Source: Parvularcula sp039822105 (GTDB lineage: Bacteria; Pseudomonadota; Alphaproteobacteria; Caulobacterales; Parvularculaceae). From it: a stretch of DNA of 64,000 bases. The notes under the pieces were generated by a model. The model saw only the letters and a list, made by a program, of their open reading frames with translations, had not been told where the DNA came from and did no database searches. This document shows positions 1 to 9,340 of the stretch, piece after piece; the stretch's first letter is position 1, and each line of letters begins with the position of its first letter. A program made the translations under genes and the position numbers. The stretch covers positions 1-64,000 of the forward strand of contig JBCBMW010000018.1 in NCBI GenBank assembly GCA_039822105.1, read 5' to 3'.

Positions 1-1890
1 AGGGGATTTATCAACGAGCGAAGCCGTGACTTCAGTCATCGGGGTCACCTTATCCTTCACCACGTTCTCCTGGAGTATCTCCAGTACACGCTGTTGAAGA
101 GCCATAGATGACAAACCATCTGGATCTCCGCCGTCTCTCTGTCTGAAGACGAGAAGAAGAAAGACAACATAGACCGACAAGACGTAACCTTGCAGTATGT
201 TGGGTGAAAGCAGGATTAGAACGGCCTTACGAAGTAGAGACTGTTTGCACCAATGTTGGCGTTTTCTTTCGAGTAAGTGAGCGTCCACTGAAGCACTGCA
301 AGGCCGCTCGATTGCTTCCCGTGAGATCTCAAGGTTTGAGCTCGTGCTGCTTCCGGTGACGGTCTCAACAACGGTATCGCGACCATAAATTGCAAGGATG
401 TCGACAAGGCGACGGATTTGATCTGCCAAGAAACCGTCCACAAGAGCGTATTGGTACAAAAGCAGACCTGGATCAGCTAAATCCGAGTTGCTCTTGGTAC
501 TGTCATCACTCTCGAGTGGGTCGGCCAATGCCGCTTCCATGTCGTTAAGTGAGCCTGCGATCGCTTCGAGATTGCGATCTAAAGAACGAAGTTCTTGGCG
601 CGCTTCGAGCACCGGATGGCAAGGTGCTTCATCGCCCCTGCATGCATTCTGACCGATCAGACCGTCGCACTGGAGACTGGACCAGGCTTCACGGAACATC
701 ACTGAAGGATCGACATTCGGATCAAGACTTTCGAGCTGCTTACAGGTCCCCTCCCAGTCGAACGGCGATCCCGCGCGTACAAGTAAATCAGCGAGCGGAT
801 TGCTGTTGGTCTGCATGCAGGCGTTCTGAAGACTACCAAAGACAGAGGAAATGGTGCTACTTGCACTCGATTCGACGGACTCGCCTTCTCTTAACGAACG
901 ATAGCCGTTCCTTGTCTCAACGCCGACTTGTTGACACGCCGTAACAAGTTGCTGTTCGATTTCAGAAACTTCTTTGAGTTCTGAGCTGAGGGAGGTTTGA
1001 ATGTTCTCCACATCCTGTGCCGAAGGAACTTCGTCAAAGATAGAAACGAGCCGTGTCCGGACATCAGAGAATGCGCCGCTGCCAAAAAAGTTCGTCAGCA
1101 CGCCAATGGCCTCGCATGCTGTAGGCGGGTTAAAGACTGTTCTTCGAGTATCCGATCTGCATGAATCGCCACCAGTAAAAAGCTGCCTTATTTCATCGGT
1201 GATACTCTCGTCTTCTAACTCATCTTTGATGTCCGTTTCGACCGTAGAAGGATATAAAAACAAATGCTCAAAAGACGCATCATCCGCGAAGGGGACGCAA
1301 TCAGTGATCTGTGTATTTTCCTTCTGATCTAAACAGGAGGAGATGCTCGAGACGCCGAAATTTCCTGCTGAGTAAATCAGCCCCACCGCAAGCGGCAGGA
1401 CAAGAAAAGCATACCTTGCCGGCTTAGCTCCCAGGACCAAAGAAGCTGATTTAGCGAGGAGAAACCCGCTCAGGATGGATGCCGCCATCAGCGCAACAGT
1501 CCATCGATAATCGAGCGAACTCGGATCAATGATGACCATTTCGTCTTCACGTGAAAGCGGCAGAGTAAAGAGCGCCAATAGAAAAATCGACCCGGCGCCG
1601 ATAATGAGCCAGAAGATCAGAAACACGCCATAGGCCGGCGGAACAAGACCTTTTGCTCTCCTTCTGAACAGGAAAGGACGTTCAAAAAAGATCTGACGCC
1701 ACCTGATTGGCATCGACGTCGTCGCCCAGACGATAGCGGTTAGACTAGCGAAGGCATGGAGCTGCCAGCTATCTGGAAGTCGGTATCGCGTTAGGATCAA
1801 ACCGAGCATCAAGGCTAAAGCCGCAACGCTGAAGAAGCGTGTCTTGTACGCTAGGTGAGTGAACTTTGTGGTCAGTGTAGGTTCTTCCAC
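1..1890 (-). CDS. Partial multi-pass membrane protein with a cysteine-rich exported domain (unknown function)
   Basis: The minus strand is open without a stop from an in-frame TGA at about 1960 to the window edge, so the gene continues outside. I place the start at GTG 1890 because a G-rich stretch (GGGGG) precedes it; TTG 1920 is an alternative. The visible 630 residues show five hydrophobic segments near residues 19-36, 44-60, 87-110, 126-148 and 153-170. A loop of about 390 residues with 12 cysteines follows, then a further hydrophobic segment near 557-582 and a hydrophilic tail. The even number of cysteines in one loop suggests disulfides in the periplasm, which is inference. I recognise no family. 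Composition is more AT-rich than the housekeeping genes. Next to it lie mobile-element remnants, so it may belong to an acquired segment. Confidence 0.7.
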   Translation of the reverse strand, partial: MEEPTLTTKFTHLAYKTRFFSVAALALMLGLILTRYRLPDSWQLHAFASLTAIVWATTSMPIRWRQIFFERPFLFRRRAKGLVPPAYGVFLIFWLIIGAGSIFLLALFTLPLSREDEMVIIDPSSLDYRWTVALMAASILSGFLLAKSASLVLGAKPARYAFLVLPLAVGLIYSAGNFGVSSISSCLDQKENTQITDCVPFADDASFEHLFLYPSTVETDIKDELEDESITDEIRQLFTGGDSCRSDTRRTVFNPPTACEAIGVLTNFFGSGAFSDVRTRLVSIFDEVPSAQDVENIQTSLSSELKEVSEIEQQLVTACQQVGVETRNGYRSLREGESVESSASSTISSVFGSLQNACMQTNSNPLADLLVRAGSPFDWEGTCKQLESLDPNVDPSVMFREAWSSLQCDGLIGQNACRGDEAPCHPVLEARQELRSLDRNLEAIAGSLNDMEAALADPLESDDSTKSNSDLADPGLLLYQYALVDGFLADQIRRLVDILAIYGRDTVVETVTGSSTSSNLEISREAIERPCSASVDAHLLERKRQHWCKQSLLRKAVLILLSPNILQGYVLSVYVVFLLLVFRQRDGGDPDGLSSMALQQRVLEILQENVVKDKVTPMTEVTASLVDKSP

Positions 1891-2110
1891 CGCTACCCCC
1901 GTACGCCGGCAGGTCGTCAAATAGTTTGGCTGGCATCGGGCGTAAACAGTTAATTTCAGTCATCTGAAATCAATGGACTTTCAAGTTTGGTGAGAAGCAG
2001 CCATTAGTTAGTTCGCTTCCTAATTGATGAATTTGCGGACGTTGAGAGGCGAGCCAATCGTTCGGTACATCGTTGTGAGAGCTGACGAGACCCTGATGGC
2101 GCAGCCACCT

Positions 2111-2538
2111 TTACGTAACCATTGTGTCGCTCCCGATGGAGGGTTGATCTGGCCGAAACCTCCACACAGTGGAGCTCAGATCAGCCGGCGTGATCGTTTC
2201 CGGTGCTGGTGGTTGGTAACCTAAGGATGTGTGCGGACGGATGGCATTGTAGTGCTTGCGCCATCGCTGGATCAGCGCCTTGGCCTCCAGCAGGTCGTTG
2301 AAGAGTTCGACGTCGAGTAACTCATCGCGGAGCTTCCCATTGAAGCTCTCGCTGTAGCCGTTTTCCCAAGGGCTGCCTGGCTCGATGAACAGGGTCTTGG
2401 CTCCAACCTTCGCAATCCACTCCCGCACAGCGATGGCCGCGGCTCTGGCCCATTATCGGATCGAATGTGATCAGGAACGCCCCGCTGCACCATCAAGTCT
2501 GCCAGGATAGCGAGAATGCTCTGGCTGTTGAGCCTTCG
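2111..2538 (-). pseudogene. IS3-family transposase remnant (orfB, C-terminal part, frameshifted)
   Basis: Reading leftward, the first part carries the SDNGPE stretch around the second catalytic Asp of the DDE integrase core. The second part, in another frame, carries GSPWENGYSESFNG with the catalytic Glu, and ends with the HYNAIRPHTSLGY block typical of IS3-family OrfB. The two parts are joined by a frameshift near 2436-2443, just after DNGPE, where about four bases seem to be missing. The N-terminal half with the first Asp is absent: similarity stops at about 2538, where relaxase sequence begins on the other strand. The element is therefore dead. The C-terminal sequence resembles the IS407/IS51-like branch. 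I could not identify terminal inverted repeats. Confidence 0.85.
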
Positions 2539-3441
2539 CGCCACGCCCATGCCGTCTGGTCACGGATTGATACAGACAAGATGAAGGCGGTGAACATCGC
2601 CTTCCCCAAAAACAAGCTCATGGCCTTGTCCCGAGAGCTGTATCAGGAACACGGCTGGGACATGCCGGAAGGTTTCCAGGATCACGCGCAGAAAAACACC
2701 ACGAATTACGACCATGACGAACACCAACAGGCGAAGCGGGCAGGCAAAAGTGCCGCTGCCATCAAACGCTTGTTTCAAGACGCCTGGACGAGCAGCGACA
2801 GCCGCCAGAGCTTTGAAGCGGCGCTTTTGGATGCAGGTTACCGCTTGGCCAAGGGTGACCGCCGCGGCTTTGTGGCGATCGATGATCAGGGTAAGGTCTA
2901 TTCTGTCGCCCGGCAGGCAGGTGTCAAAGCCAAGGATCTGAAAGCGCGCCTGGATGACCCGCGCGACCTGCCAAGCGTGACCGATGTTCATGACCAGATC
3001 AAAGCCACTCAAGCATCACAAGCCGAAAAGCAGAGCGAAGAAAAACGCGCTCGGAAACAGGCCGAACAGGAAGAGTTCGAGCGCCGCAAAACGGCTCTTC
3101 TTATCAAGCAGCGCGCTGAACGGCAGGCCTTTGATACGCGTCAGGAACAACAGCGCATCGCGGAAGCCCTGGAACGCCAAGCCCGCTTCCGCTCAGGCCT
3201 CAAAGGTTTGTGGGACCGCCTGCGCGGTGAACATGCGCGCATCAAAAAACGCAATGAAGCGGAGGCGGAACAAGCCGCCCAACGCGCACACGAAGAGCGC
3301 GACGCTCTCATCCAACAGCAACTCCAAGAAAGACGACGGCTCGCGGTGTTTGCTATGGCGCGGAAGCAGCAGACTCATCTCCAGTCTCAGCACCAAACTG
3401 AACATTCTGCTCAACGGCAACAGATCGCGCCAAAGCTCTGA
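2539..3441 (+). pseudogene. Relaxase / mobilization protein, 5'-truncated
   Basis: The readable frame resembles the second half of plasmid relaxases (MobA/TraI-type, Pfam Relaxase). It enters at HAHAVWSRID, the HxH metal-binding motif III at 2542, and continues through a GDRRGFVAIDDQGKVYSVAR block into a long, charged Gln/Glu/Arg-rich helical C-terminus. The N-terminal domain, with the catalytic tyrosine and first motifs, is missing. Everything 5' of the HxH motif is transposase sequence from the opposite strand, so the in-frame ATG at 2467 is fortuitous. Relaxases start conjugative DNA transfer by nicking oriT; this remnant cannot. It shows that a mobilizable element was once integrated here. 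Confidence 0.8.
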
Positions 3442-3847
3442 AGCAAGCTCCCCCACCCAAGAAAACACCGTAAAGCCCACGTCCGCTTGGCAATTGGGCC
3501 GAGTCGTTTACATCGATGGACGGCTAAAACTCGCCAAACGCGATCCTAGAGACTCTATTGTTTCAATATGTTACATAGACGGACTTTAATGGAGTGTATC
3601 ACAAGACTGGTTTTAAATGTACCAAACAATGCCTTCGCCATCGGCGCCGGTCATGCCATGCGGCGAGCGCACCCCATTCATTGCATCCGCGATCCCTCGC
3701 TTGCGCTGACTCTTCTCGCTCGTCGGATCGGTGGATCAGCGACGAGGCAATGTAGCGCGGGATAGCCGCTAGAAAATCTCGGCAGATGTCCTTGCTGAGC
3801 GCACCGATTTATCAATACCGTTCGGCACGCCTGGGAGAGCCTCCGAC
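3442..3847. other. Intergenic stretch without a recognisable gene
   Basis: About 400 bases between the relaxase remnant and the LysR gene. Short open frames exist on both strands, but none has a convincing ribosome binding site or a recognisable product. The LysR promoter presumably lies in its right part. I see no clear inverted repeat, attachment site or tRNA end. Confidence 0.5.
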
Positions 3848-4774
3848 ATGGAACAACTCGCTGCGCTGAGAGCGGCTTACCTCGTAGCATCGCTTGGAAG
3901 TGTGTCTGCAGCAGCGGAAACTCTGGGCGTTCATCGGTCGACGGTGATGCGAAAAATCGATGAGCTCGAAAACACGTTGGGGCAAAAACTGTTTCAACGT
4001 CACCCTAAAGGTTATACGCCAACGGAGGTCGGACGAGCACTGCTGCAATCAGCTGAAGAGCTCGACCACAAGTATAACGAGATCATAGCGCAACTGAAGA
4101 CGCATGGCACTGAACTGTCAGGCGAAATTAGTGTATCTTTACCCGGACCAATTGCGCCGATTGCTATTCGAGCATCGGATGATTTTCGCGAGAAACATCC
4201 CGGCTGTCAGATCAAGCTAAAGATCACGGAAGAGCTTCCGGGCCTCGAGTTCGGTGAGGTCGACATCGCCATTTGGCCGCAGCATAGGCCTCAGATCGAC
4301 AGCTACGTGGTTCTTCCGTTGTTCGAGGCGGTCTCGGGGTTGTATGCCAGTGAGCGGTATATTCATCAGCATGGGGCGCCTGAAACACTGGACGATCTTA
4401 GAGACCATAAGCTGGTGACCGCGTCGAGATCTGTTCAGTCTGCACCAAGCGATTGGCTCCGCCATTTGCTGAGTGAAGCCGATGTTCCTGAAAGCAACAT
4501 CGCACTGGTCAGCAACTGCAGGGCAACACTGTTTCGAGCGACGATTGATGGTGTGGGTATTGGTATCTTGCCGGCCTTCATCGCCGAACCCGATCTCAGT
4601 ATAGTCAGAGTACTCCCCGATATTCCGTGTCCGGCTGGTCCCACGTTTTTCACTGTAACTCATGTCGACGTCCACCGTACAACGAAGATCCAAGAGTTCT
4701 TGGCATGTCTTAAGGCTACTGTGGAGGGTATGATGAATGGCGCCGAGGGTGCGGAACGGATGGTTCTTCACTGA
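3848..4774 (+). CDS. LysR-family transcriptional regulator
   Basis: The protein has 308 residues, the usual LysR length. The N-terminal winged helix-turn-helix spans about residues 3-62: GSVSAAAETLGVHRSTVMRKI is the recognition region, and FQRHPKGYTPTEVG is the wing. The rest is a LysR substrate-binding domain. The ligand is unknown. The gene converges on the DcaP-like porin gene, 39 bases away. LysR proteins usually regulate divergent or nearby genes, so the porin operon or the secreted genes beyond it are possible targets, but no operator is identified. No promoter could be assigned. Confidence 0.9.
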   Translation: MEQLAALRAAYLVASLGSVSAAAETLGVHRSTVMRKIDELENTLGQKLFQRHPKGYTPTEVGRALLQSAEELDHKYNEIIAQLKTHGTELSGEISVSLPGPIAPIAIRASDDFREKHPGCQIKLKITEELPGLEFGEVDIAIWPQHRPQIDSYVVLPLFEAVSGLYASERYIHQHGAPETLDDLRDHKLVTASRSVQSAPSDWLRHLLSEADVPESNIALVSNCRATLFRATIDGVGIGILPAFIAEPDLSIVRVLPDIPCPAGPTFFTVTHVDVHRTTKIQEFLACLKATVEGMMNGAEGAERMVLH

Positions 4775-4813
4775 CTGATGAGCAAACACTCAGCCGATCC
4801 ACCGGACAGCCGC

Positions 4814-6259
4814 TCAGAAGTCAAAGCGCCCAACAAATTCGATCCGTGTGCCCTCCCCTTCAGAGCCATCCACCGTTTCGATGGTGTTGTAATTGCCCTC
4901 AAGACCAAAAGTAACGCCCTCAAGGGGTGAGAAAAAGAGGTTCGCGCTGTACCGCTCACCTCCGGAGTAGAGCAACGGATCCGCCGCGTTCGGAGAGTCG
5001 AGCTCGAACAGGCTGGCGGTAAAGGTGGAACGCCACCGCTCGGTCCAGAAGTGCTGATACGCGCCGAAGGCACCAATGATGCCGGTCGCCTCGACATCAC
5101 CGTTGTCCAGAACCACGCCGTCCAATTCGCCCACGAATGAAGAGAAGTAGTGGACGAAACCCTCTCCCGCTTGGGCACCAAAGGAAAAGTTGTTGCGGTC
5201 AGATCCCGGGAGCGGACTGTTGAACCGACCTGAAAGATGCGCGCCGCCAGTGATAACACTGTCTTCGTCCGACTTCAGTTCAACACTCGTCCCTGCGATG
5301 CGGACGTAACCCCAGCCCCGTTGCAGCTTGGCAAAGGCCACGACGCTAGGCACAGATTCAGATGCGATAAGGTCCGTGTTGCCGCCCAGATCAGCGGCCG
5401 GGTTTTCGATCCCAATACCCCAGTTTGAGCCGTCATACTTCCCGCGAACATAGTGGATGCCAGGGTTCCGGAGCACAGGCTGCGCCATCGGTCCTCCGGG
5501 ATCAGCGGTTTCAGGGATGTTGAAGACATCGACAAAACCGGACCAGAATTGTCCAAACTTCCAGGGCCCAAGTTCCGCAGCAGCATGCCGTAGACGGAGG
5601 TCATAGTCATTGGTGAACTCATCGCCGTCACCGAAGAAATCAAATTCAATAAAGGTCCGCAGCTGACCATACTGCGTCGGGGCCCGGAAATCGAAGTTGA
5701 TCCGACTGTGGCGCGCGTGAATGCTAAATTGCTCATCACCATCATCCACGGCACCGTCGAGCGGGATCGTTGGCTGTGTACCGATTTGCTGAAAACCCTG
5801 ATTATCGGTGTCGTAGTTGGCGTTGATCTGGACCGCACCACCAAGACGGAAAGCACCGTTTGTACCCGGCACACGAACAGACCGATCAAACTCCCCTGCC
5901 GTGACAATCGCATCATCAGGGAACCGCCCTATAGGTTGGCGTGCGGATAAAACACCGGTGCCAGACGTTTGCCCCGATGCCGCCTCAAGGCCGTCTCTCG
6001 ACGGAGCACGGGTTTCTGAGATGCTGACAACTGCATCTTCGTGTCGTGAAGCCCCACCACCGTCAACGACTACGCTCATGCCCTGGGACCTCGCCAGCGC
6101 GTCGACCAACGCCCTGAGTTCCTCGACTTCAGCACGGAGTTCCTCAACGCTCTCGTCGGCTGATGTTTGAGCAAATGCTGGCGAGAGCATGACAAGAAAG
6201 GACGCCGCCAGCGCATATCCTGATGTCTCTAGCTGTCTGATTATCAGGGTTCTCTGCAT
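4814..6259 (-). CDS. DcaP-like trimeric outer membrane porin
   Basis: A secreted protein of 481 residues, counted from the ATG at 6259; an in-frame ATG at 6271 is an alternative. After a signal peptide ending near PAFAQ comes a short coiled coil (VEELRAEVEELRALVDALA), then VPGTNGAFRLGGAVQINANY, characteristic of DcaP-family porins, then a beta-rich barrel ending in Phe as expected for BAM recognition. DcaP of Acinetobacter takes up dicarboxylates and related small anions across the outer membrane; the substrate here is unknown. It is the last of three leftward genes (SnoaL-like, AhpD-like/TSP3, porin), separated from the AhpD-like gene by about 150 bases, so it may also have its own promoter. 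Confidence 0.85.
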   Translation of the reverse strand: MQRTLIIRQLETSGYALAASFLVMLSPAFAQTSADESVEELRAEVEELRALVDALARSQGMSVVVDGGGASRHEDAVVSISETRAPSRDGLEAASGQTSGTGVLSARQPIGRFPDDAIVTAGEFDRSVRVPGTNGAFRLGGAVQINANYDTDNQGFQQIGTQPTIPLDGAVDDGDEQFSIHARHSRINFDFRAPTQYGQLRTFIEFDFFGDGDEFTNDYDLRLRHAAAELGPWKFGQFWSGFVDVFNIPETADPGGPMAQPVLRNPGIHYVRGKYDGSNWGIGIENPAADLGGNTDLIASESVPSVVAFAKLQRGWGYVRIAGTSVELKSDEDSVITGGAHLSGRFNSPLPGSDRNNFSFGAQAGEGFVHYFSSFVGELDGVVLDNGDVEATGIIGAFGAYQHFWTERWRSTFTASLFELDSPNAADPLLYSGGERYSANLFFSPLEGVTFGLEGNYNTIETVDGSEGEGTRIEFVGRFDF

Positions 6260-6413
6260 GGTGTGCACCAATCATTGGGCTATGCGTTCGGGATCTATGC
6301 GGTTCGTGTACGGTTGCTCGCCCACGTATCGTGGGACGCTGTCCAGAGGCTTATTGTTTGATGGGGGCGGACATCTGTTCTGCCGCCTCCTTTTCGTTCG
6401 CGCAGAACGCTAT

Positions 6414-8315
6414 CTATAGATCTCGAGGGTCCAGTGGGTCAGTTCCCGTACGGATTTCTGCGCGATCATCAACACCGTCGCCATCGGAGTCCGCTTTATA
6501 CGGAAATGTTCCCTGTTCGACTTCTTTGCGGTTGGAGAGACCATCGCCATCAATATCACGATCGCGGCGATCCTCGGTTCCATCACCATCAGTGTCCGCC
6601 CAGCGTGACGGATCCCTGGGAAATCCATCAAAAGCGTCTTCCACCCCATCACCATCGCTATCGACCGCCAACGGAACGTCCTTACCGATGAACTCAGTCG
6701 CGGCATCTGGAACCTTGCCCGTCGATATGTCCGCAACCATCCGGTCGAAGAGCTGGCTCATATGGTAAGGGCGCTGTTCGATCGGCAGTCCAGTGTGAAC
6801 GCCTGGCGACCAGCCCATCGGCCCCAAGTTTGTCATGGCCCAGGACATGCTCAGTTGATCGGTCACCGTCGCCATGGACTGCATCGAGATCGACAACCAA
6901 GCGAGGTGAACGGGTATGGCCAGCGTTTCCTGGACGCCTCGGTCGGAGAAATGGCGGCGTAGCTCCTCGGTATGGGCGGCCGTGATGCGGGACGGCAGTC
7001 GTCCTGAATCCCGCGCGACTCTCAACGCCGCCTTTTGATCTGGCGCGAGAAACCTTGAGCGTTCAAAATCCATCAGAGAGCGGATGTATTCTATCATCTC
7101 AGGCTTATCTTCTGGCGGAATCTCGTCCTGGAAGTAATCATCTTCTGCATAGTCCCAGATCCCGAAGGAACCGTGAGCCTGACAGTGGACACAGCCGCTG
7201 GCCAGCTGGAACACAAAGAACATCGACCAGATCTCTTTAAAGCTCTTGGTCCGTTCCATCTGTAAGATGTACTCATCCATCGTCAGGGTTCCGATGGTCA
7301 CCGCCCTGTTCCATTGCGTATCGAACTGCTGCCGGTCACTATAAGGCACATTCGAAGCGATCACTTGTGATCCATCAAAGTAGTCGTAGTCATAGGCCGA
7401 CACGTCAAAGGGTGGAGTGTTTCTTGGCGGCATGTTCGCGTCACGGATGCCCTCACCGGCCCATTTCAACCTATCGAATGGAAACGCATCAAACGGTTGT
7501 TCAATCCCATCGAAATCACCATCAAACGTGACTCTAGGGATGTTGTACCCCGTGATGTAATTTACCCAATCGGTAGTAAAAACCGGATCCACCGCACCCA
7601 GATCATCTGGAGACCAATTGGCTTTGATCTCCTCCTGCGCCATGGCTAACGCCGATCCCACGAAGGGGCGGGCGCGCTGTTCCTCCGGCGAGGTAGCGGC
7701 ATTGGGCCCGATGCTCCAACCCACCACAGATAGGTTGGCTGTCGCCCAATCCACGGTTTCTTGGTCGGTCACTATGGGAACCACTGCGTCATGGGTGGCC
7801 GTTGCCGCGTTGACCGCACCGAGCTGCATAAGCTCAGAGATTTGACGGTCCGTGTAGTGTGTTCTGAGAAGCGCGTGCATATCGCCAGACGCAGTCGAAG
7901 GATAGCTGCTGACAAGGTCGATATAGGTGAACGCAGCCTTGAGACGCTCATCCTCCAAAGTCTCGACGAAGTCAGGAGCGAAAATCGCCTGGATCTCGTC
8001 AAGCGGTACATCCATCAACGACAACTGGTAGGCGCTACGTGCTGTGTGGTGACCGCTCCCTGCCCCGATCATTTGACGAAGCGTGAGACGCCATTTCGTC
8101 TCGGCATCAAACAGCGCCTTGTCGTGGATCATGGCGTCCGCGATCAACAGACCTTCGTAAAAGTCATAGAGATTGCTGATATCGATCTTATGCCGGTCAT
8201 AGAATTGCATCGCGACATCGGCAGCAGGAGCCGGAGGCGTATCTGCTTTGGCGATAGGTGCCGAGAGGGCCAACGAAGCGAGAACTGTACCCGCTGAAAG
8301 TGCTTTCAGGCTCAT
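6414..8315 (-). CDS. Secreted protein with two AhpD-like domains and thrombospondin type 3 repeats
   Basis: The start is ATG 8315, preceded by AGGGGC and followed by a clear signal peptide (cleavage near residue 24). The 633-residue protein holds two carboxymuconolactone decarboxylase/AhpD-like regions. The first (about 50-200) has the fold pattern but His89-His90 where AhpD has its CxxC. The second (about 340-500) keeps the redox pair Cys375-Val-His-Cys378 followed by QAH. The C-terminus (about 550-633) carries DxDGDGxxD calcium-binding repeats of the TSP3 type, and a related DFDG...DAFP segment sits between the two halves. AhpD proteins are normally small and cytoplasmic, so an exported, duplicated form is unusual. 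The stop of the upstream SnoaL-like gene is 4 bases away, so the two are translated together. A role in thiol or peroxide chemistry outside the cell is inference. Confidence 0.8.
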   Translation of the reverse strand: MSLKALSAGTVLASLALSAPIAKADTPPAPAADVAMQFYDRHKIDISNLYDFYEGLLIADAMIHDKALFDAETKWRLTLRQMIGAGSGHHTARSAYQLSLMDVPLDEIQAIFAPDFVETLEDERLKAAFTYIDLVSSYPSTASGDMHALLRTHYTDRQISELMQLGAVNAATATHDAVVPIVTDQETVDWATANLSVVGWSIGPNAATSPEEQRARPFVGSALAMAQEEIKANWSPDDLGAVDPVFTTDWVNYITGYNIPRVTFDGDFDGIEQPFDAFPFDRLKWAGEGIRDANMPPRNTPPFDVSAYDYDYFDGSQVIASNVPYSDRQQFDTQWNRAVTIGTLTMDEYILQMERTKSFKEIWSMFFVFQLASGCVHCQAHGSFGIWDYAEDDYFQDEIPPEDKPEMIEYIRSLMDFERSRFLAPDQKAALRVARDSGRLPSRITAAHTEELRRHFSDRGVQETLAIPVHLAWLSISMQSMATVTDQLSMSWAMTNLGPMGWSPGVHTGLPIEQRPYHMSQLFDRMVADISTGKVPDAATEFIGKDVPLAVDSDGDGVEDAFDGFPRDPSRWADTDGDGTEDRRDRDIDGDGLSNRKEVEQGTFPYKADSDGDGVDDRAEIRTGTDPLDPRDL

Positions 8316-8319
8316 TGGA

Positions 8320-8916
8320 TTATTGCCCCTCATAGACTTTGACGAACATGCCGTTCGGGTTCGGTTGATGACTGGGCACCGGCTGAATGACATCCCAGTG
8401 CTCTGTAATCAGACCTTCCTCATTGAAGAAGTACATGTCGACCGCAGCGCTCCCCTTGTCGTCTGGAGCCGTGTCATCCATTTGGCGAAAGTTCACATGT
8501 GCCATGGCCCAGTCACCCACGACGACAATCTTGTGGACGTCGATAAAGGTTGGGTTTTCTGCAGCGGATCCTGCGAACAACATGGTCAAAGGCTCGCGCC
8601 CGTTCGGAAGCATGGAGCTGTGCTGAATATAACTGTCCGAGACGTATTCGCTCACAGCCTCAATCGTCGGCTTATCCGCCAACAGAACATAAAGATCGAG
8701 AAGCCGCTCCGCACGCGCACGATCCTCTGGTGTGTTGGCTATGATATGGGTCTCATAGTCTTCTGGAATGACGTTTTCGTAGATGGGACCTTGCTCCCAC
8801 GCCCGGGTCGGCGGCGCGAATGGGTCGGCGTTGTTGTCAGTTTGGCTCAAAGCTGGGAGATTGATAGCCAGACCGAAAGCTAAAACTGCAATAATCGACG
8901 TCTTGGTTGCAAACAC
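8320..8916 (-). CDS. Secreted SnoaL/NTF2-like protein
   Basis: A 198-residue protein starting at GTG 8916 behind a strong GAGGAGGAGG element. The N-terminus is a signal peptide (cleavage near residue 25, ALSQ). The body has the SnoaL-like pattern: YIQHSSMLPNGREPL, then VVGDWAMAHVNFR, then DMYFFNEEGLITEHWDVIQ. The family includes aldol cyclases, hydrolases and binding proteins sharing a cone-shaped fold, so the substrate cannot be told. It is the first gene of the operon with the AhpD-like/TSP3 protein and probably the porin. Its promoter must lie in the region facing the avidin-like gene. Confidence 0.85.
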   Translation of the reverse strand: MFATKTSIIAVLAFGLAINLPALSQTDNNADPFAPPTRAWEQGPIYENVIPEDYETHIIANTPEDRARAERLLDLYVLLADKPTIEAVSEYVSDSYIQHSSMLPNGREPLTMLFAGSAAENPTFIDVHKIVVVGDWAMAHVNFRQMDDTAPDDKGSAAVDMYFFNEEGLITEHWDVIQPVPSHQPNPNGMFVKVYEGQ

Positions 8917-9340
8917 AGGAATAAAACCTCCTCCTCGAACTCGAAAGAGTTCAGGACTATGACTTCACAACTCTGGTAATAACTTCATTACCTTCGCCTA
9001 AACCAAATTATCGGAGAAACCAGTTTTTCATAAGTCTTGAAAAGCGCTGGGGGTGTGTATCTGTGCACAGGTCGGTTCGCGCCTCAAACGGACTATCGCG
9101 TCAATCACCGAAGCGGCATTTCGTACACGATCCACATGTCTGGGTTTTGCCGGAGAATCGAAAGACACAATCGAACCCACCCTTCCGTGTAGTGATATAC
9201 AGTTCACCCCCTCGAATCATCCATTGTCTCACCCACCCCGAAAAGACGTTGCACCGAAGACTGTTCTCCGCAGTATCTCGCGTCGTGACTACAAGCCAAG
9301 CGTAACTGTGCACACCCACTGCTTCGGGAAGGGGCAACAC
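8917..9340. promoter_or_regulatory. Divergent control region with two inverted repeats
   Basis: This stretch of 424 bases separates the SnoaL operon (leftward) from the avidin-like gene (rightward) and must hold both promoters. Two inverted repeats are visible: GAACTC-GAAA-GAGTTC at 8937-8952, in the leader of the SnoaL gene, and GGTAAT-N6-ATTACC at 8975-8992. Either could be an operator or, for the first, a small leader hairpin. The open frame through 9053-9340 upstream of the avidin start lacks a signal-peptide-like or family-like sequence, and I treat it as non-coding. Confidence 0.35.

Noticed and set aside
2467..2541. Relaxase start at ATG 2467
   Set aside because: The stretch is the reverse strand of the transposase remnant, so the ATG is accidental and the relaxase is truncated.
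9053..9340. N-terminal extension of the avidin-like frame to 9053
   Set aside because: The upstream part has no family or signal-peptide features, and the ATG at 9341 has a good ribosome site and is followed by a signal peptide.
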